Position numbers and translations under genes: made by a program. A stretch of DNA of 64,000 nt from Halococcus qingdaonensis (GTDB lineage Archaea; Halobacteriota; Halobacteria; Halobacteriales; Halococcaceae), in assembly GCF_024508235.1 (NCBI RefSeq), contig NZ_CP101943.1:1833112-1897111 (forward strand), given 5' to 3'. Of the stretch, positions 16,304-25,610 are shown piece by piece (position 1 is the first letter of the stretch; each line of letters opens with the position of its first letter). Under the pieces are notes generated by a model, which was not told the DNA's origin, did not search any database, and saw only the letters and a program-made list of their open reading frames with translations.

Positions 16304-18613
16304 ATGGAGTACGGTCTCGTCGCGCTGTGGTGGCTGACGTACGTCGGTCTCGCGCTGTTCGGCCTGCCGGTGGCCGCACGGCTGTGCTCGTCGCTACCGG
16401 GCCGCGGTGCGGGCTTTTCGTTCGCCATCTCGCTGGCGATCATGACCCTCGTCGCCTTCTGGGTCGGTTTCCTCTCGCTCGGCTGGGTCGCCCTGTTCGC
16501 GGGACTCGTCGCGCTCGCGATCTGTGCGGTGCTCGCGGCCCAGTCGGGCGTCGAGATCGATCGCCGGGCGACCGTCGAGGCGGTAGCGGTGTTCACGCTC
16601 GTCTACCTGTTCGTCATCGCGCTGCGATCGGTCGAGCCGGGCATCACGCCGGGCGGCGAGAAGTTCCTCGATTTCGGGCTCGTGGCGTCGCTGTACCGTG
16701 CCGGGAGCCTCCCGCTCGAGGACTTCTGGTTCGCCGGCGAGTCGATGATCTACTACTACGGCGGCCACTTCGTCGTCACGCTGCTGGCCCGTCTGACCGA
16801 TACGGTCCCGTGGACGGCGTTCAACCTCGCGATGGCGGGACTGTTCGGCTCGCTCGGGGCCGGTGCGTACGAGCTCGCCGGCGCGGTCGCGGTCGGGCGA
16901 CGCGCCCGCCGAACGATTCGCTCGTACAGCAGTCGAACACGCCGGACCGCCGGCGCAACGGCGGTCTTCTTCACGATATTCGCGAGCAACCCCTCGACGG
17001 CGGTGCGCCTCCTCATCAAGCGACTGCCGGCGTCGATCGGCGAGAGAGCCGCCGACGCGTTCGCGGCGGCACACTCCAAGCTGCCGGACTATCAGGTGCT
17101 CCGGCCGATCCCGTCGGACTACCAATACAAGGTCGCCGGGCGCATCATCCCCGAAACGTACGACCCGTTCCCGCTGTTCGGCGCGGTCCGGGGCGACATC
17201 CGCCCGTACTTCACGAGCACGCCGTTCCTGCTCTGCGTGGTCGGGCTGTGTTACGCCTACTACCGCACGCCCGCCGCGTCGGTCCGTCGACGGCGCGCGA
17301 TCGTCTTCGGTGCCGTGCCGATCGTCGGGGGGTTTATGGCACTCGTCAACACCTGGAGCCTGGCCATCGTCCTCGGGATGACGTGGCTGACGCTGACGTT
17401 CGCCCCCACCGACCTTCGCTCGCTCGTTCCGACCCGGCTCGCCACCCGCATCGACCGCATCGTGGGCGATCCACCGACCAGCAGGCCGCGAGGGGCGCTC
17501 GTGCGGACGGGCGGCGCGGCCGGACTCTCGGCGGTCGTGGGCGTGATCGGCGTTCTCGCCGCGCTTCCCTTCTTCCTCGGACCGGTGCAGGCCGGACCGA
17601 GCACGTCGCTGATGGTCCTCGACGCCGCCGCGCGCAGTTCGATCGGTTCGCTGCTGCTCGTCCACGGCGCGTTCCTCGCGATCTTCCTCACTCTCCTGCT
17701 CGCCCGCAGTCGCCGGCGCTGGTCGTCGACCGTCGCCGTCGCTGGCGGGCTGGGGTTCGTCGCCCTCGTCGCGTTCGTCCCGAGCGCACTCGCGCCGATC
17801 GCGCTGTTCGCGGTGCCGCTCGTGCTCTGCTGGTATCTCCTCGCGACCGATCGCATCGGCTTCGTGGGCGTCCTCGTCGTCGCCGGGTTCGGACTGCTCG
17901 TGCTGCCCGAACTCGGCTTTCTCGCCGAGGGCGGCGACGGACGGTTCAACACCGTCGTGAAGACGTACATGCCGACGTGGATCCTCTGGGCGAGCGCCGC
18001 CGGCGTCGTCCTCCCACGACTCGTCCGCGGTCGCGGGCCGTGGAACTGGACGCGCCGCCAGCAGGTCGCCAGCGCTCTCGCCGCCGTGCTCGTGCTCTCG
18101 ACGGCCGCGTTCGGCGGCGTCGCCGTCCAGCGCCATTTCGCCGATCCGAACGTCGAGGAGCCGACGCTCGATGGGCTGGCCGCCGCCGAGGAGAACGTTC
18201 CGGGCCAGGTCGCGGCGATCCGCTGGCTCGACGACCGCTCCGGCCGGCCGACGATCGTCTCGGCACCCAGCCGCTACGTCTATCGCTGGAGTGCGAGCCC
18301 GGCCGCCAGCCTCACGGGCGTCCCGACGGTCGTCGGCGTCTCTCACGAGGCGCAGTATCGCGGCCGGCAGACGTATCTCGATCGGGTGTACGCCGTCAAC
18401 ACCATCTATCTCGGCTCGGCCGAGCGCCGTGCCGCGCTGCTCGAACGATACGACGTGAGATACGTCTACGTGGGGCCGACAGAGCGCGATCGATACGGCG
18501 ACATCCGCCCGTTCTCCGAGCTACAGGGCGTCTCGGTGGCGTTCCAGGAGGACAACGTGACGATCTACGCGGTCGATCAGGAGCGGTTGGAAGCGCCCCC
18601 GGAGGAGACGTGA
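16304..18613 (+). CDS. DUF2298 (YYY) polytopic membrane protein
   Basis: The product has 769 residues from ATG 16304, with a TATA-like GTGTATAACG at 16271-16280. It contains many transmembrane helices. The first luminal loop carries PGGEKFLDFGLVASLYRAGS, LEDFWFAGES and the Tyr triplet MIYYYGGHFVV that names the YYY family (DUF2298/TIGR03662). A soluble C-terminal domain follows the last helix (about 600-769). The topology resembles GT-C glycosyltransferases such as DUF2206 or PMT proteins, so a lipid-linked sugar transferase role is possible but unproven. A longer in-frame upstream start lies before the TATA and is rejected. Confidence 0.88.
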   Translation: MEYGLVALWWLTYVGLALFGLPVAARLCSSLPGRGAGFSFAISLAIMTLVAFWVGFLSLGWVALFAGLVALAICAVLAAQSGVEIDRRATVEAVAVFTLVYLFVIALRSVEPGITPGGEKFLDFGLVASLYRAGSLPLEDFWFAGESMIYYYGGHFVVTLLARLTDTVPWTAFNLAMAGLFGSLGAGAYELAGAVAVGRRARRTIRSYSSRTRRTAGATAVFFTIFASNPSTAVRLLIKRLPASIGERAADAFAAAHSKLPDYQVLRPIPSDYQYKVAGRIIPETYDPFPLFGAVRGDIRPYFTSTPFLLCVVGLCYAYYRTPAASVRRRRAIVFGAVPIVGGFMALVNTWSLAIVLGMTWLTLTFAPTDLRSLVPTRLATRIDRIVGDPPTSRPRGALVRTGGAAGLSAVVGVIGVLAALPFFLGPVQAGPSTSLMVLDAAARSSIGSLLLVHGAFLAIFLTLLLARSRRRWSSTVAVAGGLGFVALVAFVPSALAPIALFAVPLVLCWYLLATDRIGFVGVLVVAGFGLLVLPELGFLAEGGDGRFNTVVKTYMPTWILWASAAGVVLPRLVRGRGPWNWTRRQQVASALAAVLVLSTAAFGGVAVQRHFADPNVEEPTLDGLAAAEENVPGQVAAIRWLDDRSGRPTIVSAPSRYVYRWSASPAASLTGVPTVVGVSHEAQYRGRQTYLDRVYAVNTIYLGSAERRAALLERYDVRYVYVGPTERDRYGDIRPFSELQGVSVAFQEDNVTIYAVDQERLEAPPEET

Positions 18614-18619
18614 GCCGGT

Positions 18620-19375
18620 TCAGGCGTTGGCAGCCGACAGCCACGGGATGGCACGCGCGCCGAGGCGACGGAGCAGTGCCGAGGAGCCGTAACCCAGCAC
18701 GCCGACCGCGATCATCCCGACGACGATGTTCGGATACTCGCCGGCGGTGAAGGCGTTCCAGATGAAGTAGCCGAGCCCGCTGCTCGACAGCAGTTCGGCG
18801 GCGACGAGGCTCACCCACGCGAGCCCCATCGCGTTGACGAGTCCGGTGTAGATCGACGGAAGCGCGCCGGGCAACACCACGTGTCTCATCGTCTGCAATG
18901 GGGTGGCTCCGAGCGAGCGCGCCGCCTGCGGATACTCCTCCTCAACGCCGCGAACGCCCTCGATGGTGTTGAGCAGGATCGGGAAGAACGCCGCCAGGAA
19001 GATGATGAACCGGACGATGTTCGCGGGCGTCAGCAGGATGATCGTCAGCGCGGGATACCAGGCGATCGGCGGGATCGGTCGGAGCACTTCGAGCGCCGGG
19101 AAGGTCAGATCGGAGACGATCTCGCTCCGGCCGATGAGCAGCCCGAGCGGGATCGCGACGACCGTCGCGATGGCGAAGGAAAGATACACACGGAACGTGC
19201 TCCGGCCGACCTCCTGCCAGAAGGAACTGCTCGCGGCCGCGTCGACGAACGCGACCGCCACCTCGACCGGTGAGGGAAGGCTCGGGACCGCCCCGACGAG
19301 CATCGTCGCGACTGCCCAGATGGCGAGCACCGCCAGCAGCGACGCCGACTGTTCGAGTCGTTGGACGTACGCCAT
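18620..19375 (-). CDS. ABC transporter permease (SsuC/TauC type), second permease
   Basis: The product has 251 residues with about six transmembrane helices and the EAA loop (VEEEYPQAARSLGATPLQTM). The segment EVLRPIPPIAWYPALTIILL is the SsuC/TauC/NrtB signature. It is the last gene of the operon and its ATG overlaps the ATPase stop by 1 nt. A different permease is encoded upstream of the ATPase in the same operon; the two share PIPPI but are clearly diverged. The likely substrate class is a nitrate, sulfonate, taurine or pyrimidine-type small molecule. Confidence 0.9.
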   Translation of the reverse strand: MAYVQRLEQSASLLAVLAIWAVATMLVGAVPSLPSPVEVAVAFVDAAASSSFWQEVGRSTFRVYLSFAIATVVAIPLGLLIGRSEIVSDLTFPALEVLRPIPPIAWYPALTIILLTPANIVRFIIFLAAFFPILLNTIEGVRGVEEEYPQAARSLGATPLQTMRHVVLPGALPSIYTGLVNAMGLAWVSLVAAELLSSSGLGYFIWNAFTAGEYPNIVVGMIAVGVLGYGSSALLRRLGARAIPWLSAANA

Positions 19376-20247
19376 CAGGCGCGCCCCTCCGCCTGCTCCA
19401 TCGCACGCTCGGCCTCGTCGTGGATGCTCTCGCTGGCGCGGCGCTGGAGTTCGTTGAACCGGTCGGTCGTGACCATGTCGGTGCTCCGCGGCCGTTCGAG
19501 ATCGACGTCGATGACGTCCTTCACCTGGCCCGGGCGGGCGGTCATCACGACGACGCGATCGGCGAGCAGGATGGCCTCCTCGACGTCGTGGGTGATGAAG
19601 AGCACGGTCCTGTCGTCGTCTTCCCAGACGTCGAGCAGTTTCTCCTGCATCAGCTCCTTGGTCATCGCGTCGAGCCCGCTGAACGGCTCGTCCATCAGCA
19701 TGATGTCCGGATCGTTCGCGAGCAGTCTGGCGAGCTCGGCGCGCTGTTGCATCCCGCCGGAGAGCTCGTGCGGATACGCGTCCTCGAAGCCGGAGAGTCC
19801 CATCTGGTTGAACAGCGACGCGACGCGGCTCTCGTCGACATCGTCGCGCATCTGCGGGCCGAAACGGACGTTTTCGCTGATCGTCTTCCAGGGGAACAGC
19901 CGGTTTTCTTGAAAGACGACGCCCCGCGAGGGATCAGGTCCCTCGACCGGTTCGTCGTTGACCAGCACCTCGCCCTCGGTGGGGTCGAGATAGCCCGCGA
20001 TGCACTCCATCACGGTGGACTTCCCACAGCCCGAAGGACCGAGCACGGTGACGAACTCCTCGGCCTCGATGTGGAGGTCCATCCCGTCGACGGCGACCAG
20101 TTCGTCCCCGTCGTCGCCGTAGACCTTCCGCAGGTCCTGGATGTTGACTGTACCGGAGCCGCTCGATTCGGTCCACGAGCGGCGCTGTTCGGCGGACTGT
20201 TCGTCGGTGTCGGAACGCGTCGTGGTGTCTGTGTTGGGTTCACTCAT
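19375..20247 (-). CDS. ABC transporter ATP-binding protein (SsuB/TauB type)
   Basis: The product has 290 residues. The first 33 are a polar Ser/Thr/Asp extension. The Walker A motif GPSGCGKST is at 70-78. The Q-loop (VVFQENRLFPW), the signature HELSGGMQQRAELARLLAND and the Walker B IMLMDEPFSGLD follow. It drives the importer encoded by the flanking genes. The start is 3 nt after the upstream permease stop. Confidence 0.94.
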   Translation of the reverse strand: MSEPNTDTTTRSDTDEQSAEQRRSWTESSGSGTVNIQDLRKVYGDDGDELVAVDGMDLHIEAEEFVTVLGPSGCGKSTVMECIAGYLDPTEGEVLVNDEPVEGPDPSRGVVFQENRLFPWKTISENVRFGPQMRDDVDESRVASLFNQMGLSGFEDAYPHELSGGMQQRAELARLLANDPDIMLMDEPFSGLDAMTKELMQEKLLDVWEDDDRTVLFITHDVEEAILLADRVVVMTARPGQVKDVIDVDLERPRSTDMVTTDRFNELQRRASESIHDEAERAMEQAEGRA

Positions 20248-20250
20248 GGG

Positions 20251-21099
20251 TTACTCCGTCGACCAGGGCATCAGCCAGTTGCCGAGCGCCTCGACGAGCG
20301 CCGAGGTGGCGTAGCCGAGCGCGCCGACGGCGAGCATGCCGATGACGACGACCTGGTTCTGTAGCAGTCGCGACCCCTGGATGATGATGTAGCCAAGTCC
20401 GGGGCCGCCGGTGAGTAGTTCGGCGGCGACGACCGTGATCCAGCCGAGGCCGACGCCGAGCGACAGTCCGGTGATGATCGAGGGGAGCGTCGCCGGCAGC
20501 ACGACGTGTCGGAAGACGTCGCCCGAACCGGCCCCGAGCGAGCGGGCGGCCTGGCCGTACTCCGTCTCGATGGTGCGTGCGCCCTCGATCGTGTTCGTGA
20601 AAATTGGGAAGAACGCCCCGATGAACACGACGAACAGCGCGGGCAGCGGTACCGAGATCGATCCGAGCGCGAGCGCCGGAAAGACGATGATGGCGATCGG
20701 CAGCCACGAGATGGGCGGGATCGGACGCAGCGCTTCGAGCGCCGGATAGAGCAGGTTCTCCCAGCGATCGCTCGTCCCGACGACGAGCCCGAGCGGGATG
20801 GCCAGCAGCGCCGCCGCGACGACGCCGACCGCGACCCGCGCGCCCGAGTAGACGGCGTGGAGATAGATCGTGTCGCCACCCTCGGTCAGCGGCTGGCCGG
20901 CGAGCGCGCCGGCGAACTCGACGATCGTCGTCACGGGGCTGACGAAGTGCTCGAAGTTGAGCACGCCGAACTCGTAGAACAGCCACCAGACCGCGACGAA
21001 ACCGACCAGCGAGACGAGCTTGCGAACGCCGCGCGTCGGCGACGGCAGGCTCCCGGCGAACCCCTTGACGAGCCGATCGCTCATCGAGCCGGTGCTCAT
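20251..21099 (-). CDS. ABC transporter permease (SsuC/TauC type), first permease
   Basis: The product has 282 residues from ATG 21099, overlapping the substrate-binding protein stop by 4 nt. Six transmembrane segments are predicted. The EAA loop reads IETEYGQAARSLGAGSGDVF, and EALRPIPPISWLPIAIIVFP matches the family. A longer frame reads upstream through the Gly-Asn-Ser repeat DNA of the preceding gene and is rejected. Confidence 0.9.
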   Translation of the reverse strand: MSTGSMSDRLVKGFAGSLPSPTRGVRKLVSLVGFVAVWWLFYEFGVLNFEHFVSPVTTIVEFAGALAGQPLTEGGDTIYLHAVYSGARVAVGVVAAALLAIPLGLVVGTSDRWENLLYPALEALRPIPPISWLPIAIIVFPALALGSISVPLPALFVVFIGAFFPIFTNTIEGARTIETEYGQAARSLGAGSGDVFRHVVLPATLPSIITGLSLGVGLGWITVVAAELLTGGPGLGYIIIQGSRLLQNQVVVIGMLAVGALGYATSALVEALGNWLMPWSTE

Positions 21100-22289
21100 C
21101 GTCCGCCTCCCGAGCCGTTGCCGGCCGAGCCGTTCGCCGCCGAACCGTTGCCGCCGGAGCCGTTGCCCGCGCCGTCGGCCGAGCGCGGTTCCCACCCGAC
21201 GCTGTCGCCGAGTTCGGCCGCCGCCTCGTCGAGGATCTCGGGTTTGTAGCGGTCAGCCGGCGGCGGCGATTCGAGCGCGCCCTGGCGTGTGAGGAACTTC
21301 GGTCCGGTCTCCTTCATCAGCTTGCCCGGCTCTTTGGCTCGCTCGTAGTCGGTCGCGAACTTGAGTCGCTGGACGTCCTCGCCGATCGGCGGATCGCGGT
21401 ATGCACCCCAGCGCAGCGTCGAGCGGTCGAAGTAGCGCAGGTCCTGTTCCTGTTCGACCAGATCGAGCGTTCGCTCGCGGTCGCGCTCGAAGACGCGCGT
21501 CGCTTCGAGTTCGGCCTTCAGGATCGCCTTCGCCGCCTCGCGGTGGTTGTTGATCAGATCGTCGGTCATCGGAAGGCCGCCGGCGTCGATGATGTCGTAC
21601 TCCGCGCCGGTCGAGACGTACCTGGTGAGGTCGTCCTCGAAGACCGACTTCGCGATCGATGGCTCCCAGCCGAGCCCCGCCGCGATGCGGCCCTCCCGGA
21701 GGTTCGCGAGGATGGTCGAGATCCCCGTATCGACCATCTCGACCTCGCCCGTGCCGATCCCCTCGGCTTCGAGCAGCCGGAGGAGATAGCGGTGCGTGCA
21801 CGACCCCTTGGTGACGCCGACGGACTTGCCGGCGATGTCGGAGGTCTGCTCGATGTTCGAATCCTTCGGCACGATGAGGAGGTTGCACTGCTGGCCGTGC
21901 GACCAGTTTGCCAGTCCGACGAGACTCGCGGGGGTTTCGGTCTGGGCGATCGTCGTCAGCGCCGGCATGTCGCCCATCCAGCCGGCCTGGTTCTTGCCGA
22001 CACTGATCCGGTTGCCGATGACCGCTCCCTGGAGTGCCGACTGCCATTCCAGGGAGTAGCCGTCCGGAAGGTACTTGTTGGGGATGTCGCTGTGTTTCAT
22101 CACCAGCGCCTCCCAGGCGTGCGCCGAGAACGGCTGATAGCCCATCGTCAGCGTCGTCGTGGTGCCGCTGGCCGAGCCGAGACAGCCGGCCAGCAGCCCG
22201 GTGGTGCCGATGGCCGCCGCCCCGAGGAACCGCCGCCGAGAGCTGGTCGTCGATGCCTCTGGTCGTCGTCGCTGTTGGTGCCGATTCAT
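21096..22289 (-). CDS. ABC importer substrate-binding lipoprotein (SsuA/NMT1 type)
   Basis: The product has 397 residues. A Tat signal (SRRRFLGAAAIGTTGLLAGC, twin Arg plus lipobox LLAGC) indicates export folded and lipid anchoring, as is common in haloarchaea. The mature part begins TTTTLTMGYQPFSAHAWEAL, a typical SsuA/TauA/THI5-like start. The C-terminal 22 residues are Gly-Asn-Ser-Ala repeats containing four N-G-S sequons. It is the first gene of the operon; an inverted repeat lies 63-81 nt upstream. The ligand cannot be deduced. Confidence 0.92.
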   Translation of the reverse strand: MNRHQQRRRPEASTTSSRRRFLGAAAIGTTGLLAGCLGSASGTTTTLTMGYQPFSAHAWEALVMKHSDIPNKYLPDGYSLEWQSALQGAVIGNRISVGKNQAGWMGDMPALTTIAQTETPASLVGLANWSHGQQCNLLIVPKDSNIEQTSDIAGKSVGVTKGSCTHRYLLRLLEAEGIGTGEVEMVDTGISTILANLREGRIAAGLGWEPSIAKSVFEDDLTRYVSTGAEYDIIDAGGLPMTDDLINNHREAAKAILKAELEATRVFERDRERTLDLVEQEQDLRYFDRSTLRWGAYRDPPIGEDVQRLKFATDYERAKEPGKLMKETGPKFLTRQGALESPPPADRYKPEILDEAAAELGDSVGWEPRSADGAGNGSGGNGSAANGSAGNGSGGGR

Positions 22290-22351
22290 GATTCATCGTC
22301 GTCGTTCGCGACCCGATACGCCGCTGCCGGCGTCCGTGCCGGCTGTGTCGA

Positions 22352-22370
22352 GTGGGTGAAAACTACCCAC
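22352..22370. promoter_or_regulatory. Inverted repeat upstream of the ABC importer operon
   Basis: GTGGGT (22352-22357), a 7-nt A-rich spacer, and ACCCAC (22365-22370) form a perfect inverted repeat in the 175-bp gap before the substrate-binding gene. A second one, GCCGGC-N6-GCCGGC, lies about 10 nt nearer the gene. Either could be an operator. The gap shows nothing else. Confidence 0.4.
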
Positions 22371-22464
22371 CGCGCCTCGTAAGTTACCTATGGGATACTG
22401 TTCGGCTGATCGTTCCTGAAACTGTTGCTTTCGTGTGCAAGATTTCAAAAACGATGGCGATCGC

Positions 22465-23211
22465 TCAGTCGAATTCGCCGGAACGGATCGCCGCTTCCGC
22501 CGCGTCGAGCGCCGCCTCGCGGTCGAACACGTCGATGGCCCGCTCGCGTTCGTCGTCGGAGCGGTTGGCGAGCTCGCGGGCGTGGGCGGTGATGTTCGGG
22601 ATCGCACGGACGAGGTTATCGACGACGGGGACGGCGGCAACCTGCGGCGAGCGCGAGAGGGGGTTCAGGTCGACGACGATCTCGGTCTTGCCCATCGCGC
22701 CGAGCGCCTCGGCACGATCACCGTCCTCCAGCGGGACGAGCACGACGTCGGCGGCGTGGATGCCGTCGGCGGCGACCTTCGCGCGCTCGCTCGTGAGCCC
22801 CGGGATCCGTGCGTCGGCCGACCGGCCCTTGACGTCCGTGGCCCCGTGGTTCTGGAGGTGGTCGGCGATGGCGGCGATGCGCTCGTCGGTGCGGTTGAAC
22901 AGGTTGACCTCGATGGTCGCCCCGGTCGTGTCGGCGAGGCCGACGATCTCGTCGGGAACGAGCGCTGCGGCGTTGCCGTTGATCGAGAGCACGGGGTGGT
23001 CGGCGCGGAGGAGGTGGGCGGCGGCGGCGCGCTCGGCGCGGTCGGCGCTCGGGATGGTTCGTTCGCCCAGCAGATAGTCGAAGGCCTCGCCGCGACCCTC
23101 GGCGATGAGTCCCTGCTTGTGGGTGAGTCCGGCATCGACGCCGTCCTCGATCTGATGGCGGGTGTGGAGGGACTCGCTGCGGGGGTGATCGTCTGGCACC
23201 TCGATCGTCAT
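22465..23211 (-). CDS. 4-phosphopantoate--beta-alanine ligase (phosphopantothenate synthetase)
   Basis: The product has 248 residues from ATG 23211. The family (COG1701) is recognisable by HPRSESLHTRHQIEDGVDAG, DHPVLSINGNAAALVPDEIV and MGKTEIVVDLNPLSRSPQVA. It joins 4-phosphopantoate and beta-alanine using ATP, the archaeal replacement for PanC/CoaA chemistry. It lies 31 nt downstream of pantoate kinase, the preceding enzyme. A longer in-frame start overlaps that gene and is less likely. Confidence 0.94.
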   Translation of the reverse strand: MTIEVPDDHPRSESLHTRHQIEDGVDAGLTHKQGLIAEGRGEAFDYLLGERTIPSADRAERAAAAHLLRADHPVLSINGNAAALVPDEIVGLADTTGATIEVNLFNRTDERIAAIADHLQNHGATDVKGRSADARIPGLTSERAKVAADGIHAADVVLVPLEDGDRAEALGAMGKTEIVVDLNPLSRSPQVAAVPVVDNLVRAIPNITAHARELANRSDDERERAIDVFDREAALDAAEAAIRSGEFD

Positions 23212-23242
23212 GACCCCACTGTGCGGCCATCCGGGAAAAACC

Positions 23243-24100
23243 TTACACCAGTCGTGCGCCCGCACGGTCGATCTCGCAGCTCGCGGGATCGTAGCCGGCC
23301 CGCGTCAGCCCGTCGCCGAGGGCGATCACCGTCTCGCCGAGCATCGCCATCGCCGCCTCACCGTCCACCGCTCGAACGGCGTCGATGGTCCGCTCGACGG
23401 GTGGGGTGAGTAGATCGGCGTCCGCGGCGAACGCCCGCGAGCAAGCGAACAGTTTCGAGAGCGTCGGTGCGTCGCGCAGCGCCGCGAGCGCCCGCTCGCC
23501 GGCCTGCGTGAGCGTCTCGACGTCGCCACCGATGATCTCGCCCGTCGAGCGCCCGCCGAAGGAGACGTACTCGATGCGGGTCGGCGGCGTGGCGATCCCG
23601 TCGAGCCCCCCGTGGCCGGGTGCACCCGGCTCGCAGCGGAGCGGTGCCCCGCCACGGGCTTGGGCGACCACGTCGCCGAGACCGGTCCCCGCCGCGACCT
23701 CCGCGGCGTGGGCGACGCTCACGAGTTCGTTTTCCGTCCGTCCGAGATCGAACTGCTCGTTCGCTGCGAGCGCCGCGCCGAGCGCCGCACCGCCCGAGAC
23801 GCCGAAGCCGGCGCTCACCGGGAGGTCGCTCTCCACGCGCACCGCAGCACTCACGTCGAGCCGATCGAGCGTGCCCGTCACGGCCTCCATCCCGACTGCC
23901 GCGCCGTCGAGTTCGACGGTCGGCTCGTCGGACGGCGCGACCGTCACCGTCACCCCGGCCGACAGTGCGAGACCCGCACCCCGCGATCCCGCCTTTCGGG
24001 GATCGTCGGCCGGATGGACGCTGAACAGCCCCGTGACGTGCCCCGGAACGAACGCCTGCGGCTCGGCGTTCGATTCCTGTTGGCATTCAGGAGCCGCCAT
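23243..24100 (-). CDS. Pantoate kinase (GHMP family)
   Basis: The product has 285 residues. The N-terminal FVPGHVTGLFSVHPADDPRK and the glycine-rich ATP motif LPVSAGFGVSGGAALGAALA are typical of archaeal pantoate kinase (COG1829). It phosphorylates pantoate, feeding the ligase encoded 31 nt downstream. A TATA-like ATTTATGTTG (about 24121-24130) predicts a leaderless transcript. Beta-alanine for the pathway could come from mfnA at 44.6 kb. Confidence 0.94.
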   Translation of the reverse strand: MAAPECQQESNAEPQAFVPGHVTGLFSVHPADDPRKAGSRGAGLALSAGVTVTVAPSDEPTVELDGAAVGMEAVTGTLDRLDVSAAVRVESDLPVSAGFGVSGGAALGAALAANEQFDLGRTENELVSVAHAAEVAAGTGLGDVVAQARGGAPLRCEPGAPGHGGLDGIATPPTRIEYVSFGGRSTGEIIGGDVETLTQAGERALAALRDAPTLSKLFACSRAFAADADLLTPPVERTIDAVRAVDGEAAMAMLGETVIALGDGLTRAGYDPASCEIDRAGARLV

Positions 24101-24238
24101 ACAGGTTTCTCGGCGACCGACAACATAAATCCGGCCGTTCGGGGTCCGCGTCGGTGAGGAAGACAGTCCGCGCCGTCGTCTCTAATACGAAGAACGGCGT
24201 GTCCACCCGACTGTCCGGCGTCTCCGGCGAACGATCGA

Positions 24239-25429
24239 TCAGAACAGTTGAATGACGGTTATCAGTCCGTAGCCGAGCGCGAGTGCGAGTGCGAGCGAGC
24301 CGATCCACGCGAGCACCGTGTTCACCATCTTGCGCGTGCTGACGCCGGCCCCGCCGGCCGCAAAGCCGCTGCCAACGACTGCACTGACGATGATCTCGTT
24401 GAACGAGACGGGGATGCCGAAGACGACGGCGGTCTGGGCGATGGCGAACGACGGAATGAGCGCCGCGATCGAGCGCCGCGGGCCGAGTGAGGAATAATCC
24501 TGTGCGATAGCCTTGATCATTCGCGGCGCGCCCATCCACGAACCTGCGAGCAGGCCGATCCCGCCGAAGACGAGTAGCGCGAACAGCGAGATCGTGATCG
24601 GGAGCGCGGTTCCATTGACCGCCGCGAGCAGCGGTCCGACGGCCAGCCCGACTTGACTCCCGCCGGCCGAGAACGCCACGAGCCCGCCGAGTGCGAGCAG
24701 GAAGTGGCGCTCGGCCCCCTCGATGTCCGAATTCAGATCCCAGACGAGCGCGCCCGCGACCGCCACGGCGATGAGAACCGAGACGAGCCCCTGGCCGATC
24801 GCCGACGAGAGCGGTAGCTCCGCCGTCGCGGCCACGGCGATCGACGCACCGCTACTGTCCGACCCGAGCAGCGTAAACGGGATGTTGGCGACGATGAGAC
24901 CGATGATGGCCCCGAGCGCCGGGATCGTGTATCGTTCGGGGATCGACTCGTGACGGAGCACGCGCGCGGTGACGTACGCGATGCCGCCGCCGACGAACGG
25001 GACGAGTACCCACAGCGTGCCGATTTCGACGTACTTCGGCCAGACCGGGCTGCCGCCGAGCCCGAGCCCGACGCCGACGACCGCGCCCGTTACGGTGAAC
25101 GCCGTCGCGATCGGATAGCCGGTGAAGATGCCGATCGCGACCAGTCCGGCCGCGAGCAGGAGCAGTACCGTGGCCGCGGTCGGCGAGAGCGTGAGCCCAC
25201 CCACGAGTCCCGTTCCCACCGCGTCGGCGACGTTCGCGCCCTGCAAGATCGCCCCGAGCAATCCGAGGATGCCGACGAGAAAGCCCGCGCGCATCACAGA
25301 GATCGCCCGCGCGCCGACCGCGGGCGCGAACGGCGTCGATCCCGACGAGCCGGCACCGATCGTCCACGCCATGAACAGGCTCGCGAGCGTCGCCACGGCG
25401 AGAATCGCGAGCGTTCCGAACGCGACCAT
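24239..25429 (-). CDS. pit: PiT family inorganic phosphate transporter
   Basis: The product has 396 residues from ATG 25429. Two homologous halves contain many transmembrane helices: ILQGANVADAVGTGLVGGLT in the first, and FNEIIVSAVVGSGFAAGGAG in the second, in place of the usual GANDVAN signature. This is the PF01384 inorganic phosphate/cation symporter family. Upstream in-frame starts run back into the end of aspS and lack membrane character. The real start could also be a few codons upstream. Confidence 0.88.
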   Translation of the reverse strand: MVAFGTLAILAVATLASLFMAWTIGAGSSGSTPFAPAVGARAISVMRAGFLVGILGLLGAILQGANVADAVGTGLVGGLTLSPTAATVLLLLAAGLVAIGIFTGYPIATAFTVTGAVVGVGLGLGGSPVWPKYVEIGTLWVLVPFVGGGIAYVTARVLRHESIPERYTIPALGAIIGLIVANIPFTLLGSDSSGASIAVAATAELPLSSAIGQGLVSVLIAVAVAGALVWDLNSDIEGAERHFLLALGGLVAFSAGGSQVGLAVGPLLAAVNGTALPITISLFALLVFGGIGLLAGSWMGAPRMIKAIAQDYSSLGPRRSIAALIPSFAIAQTAVVFGIPVSFNEIIVSAVVGSGFAAGGAGVSTRKMVNTVLAWIGSLALALALGYGLITVIQLF

Positions 25430-25610
25430 CAGTCGGCGATCCACCGCCCGCGACACGTTTTCCTTCGTCGATACGACTGCGTCCCACCGACGTACGTGGT
25501 AGTCATACCATCCCTCTACGACGCCAGCGGATAAACGGTTGCGTCCGGCGCTCGCCTGCTCTCGATCGAAACGGTTCCGCTTTTTACGGCCACTCGACGG
25601 GAACGTCGCG

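Noticed and set aside
16394-18346. 650-codon minus-strand frame opposite the DUF2298 gene
   Set aside because: Arg/Glu/Asp-rich nonsense composition; the opposite strand encodes a clear membrane protein with its own promoter.
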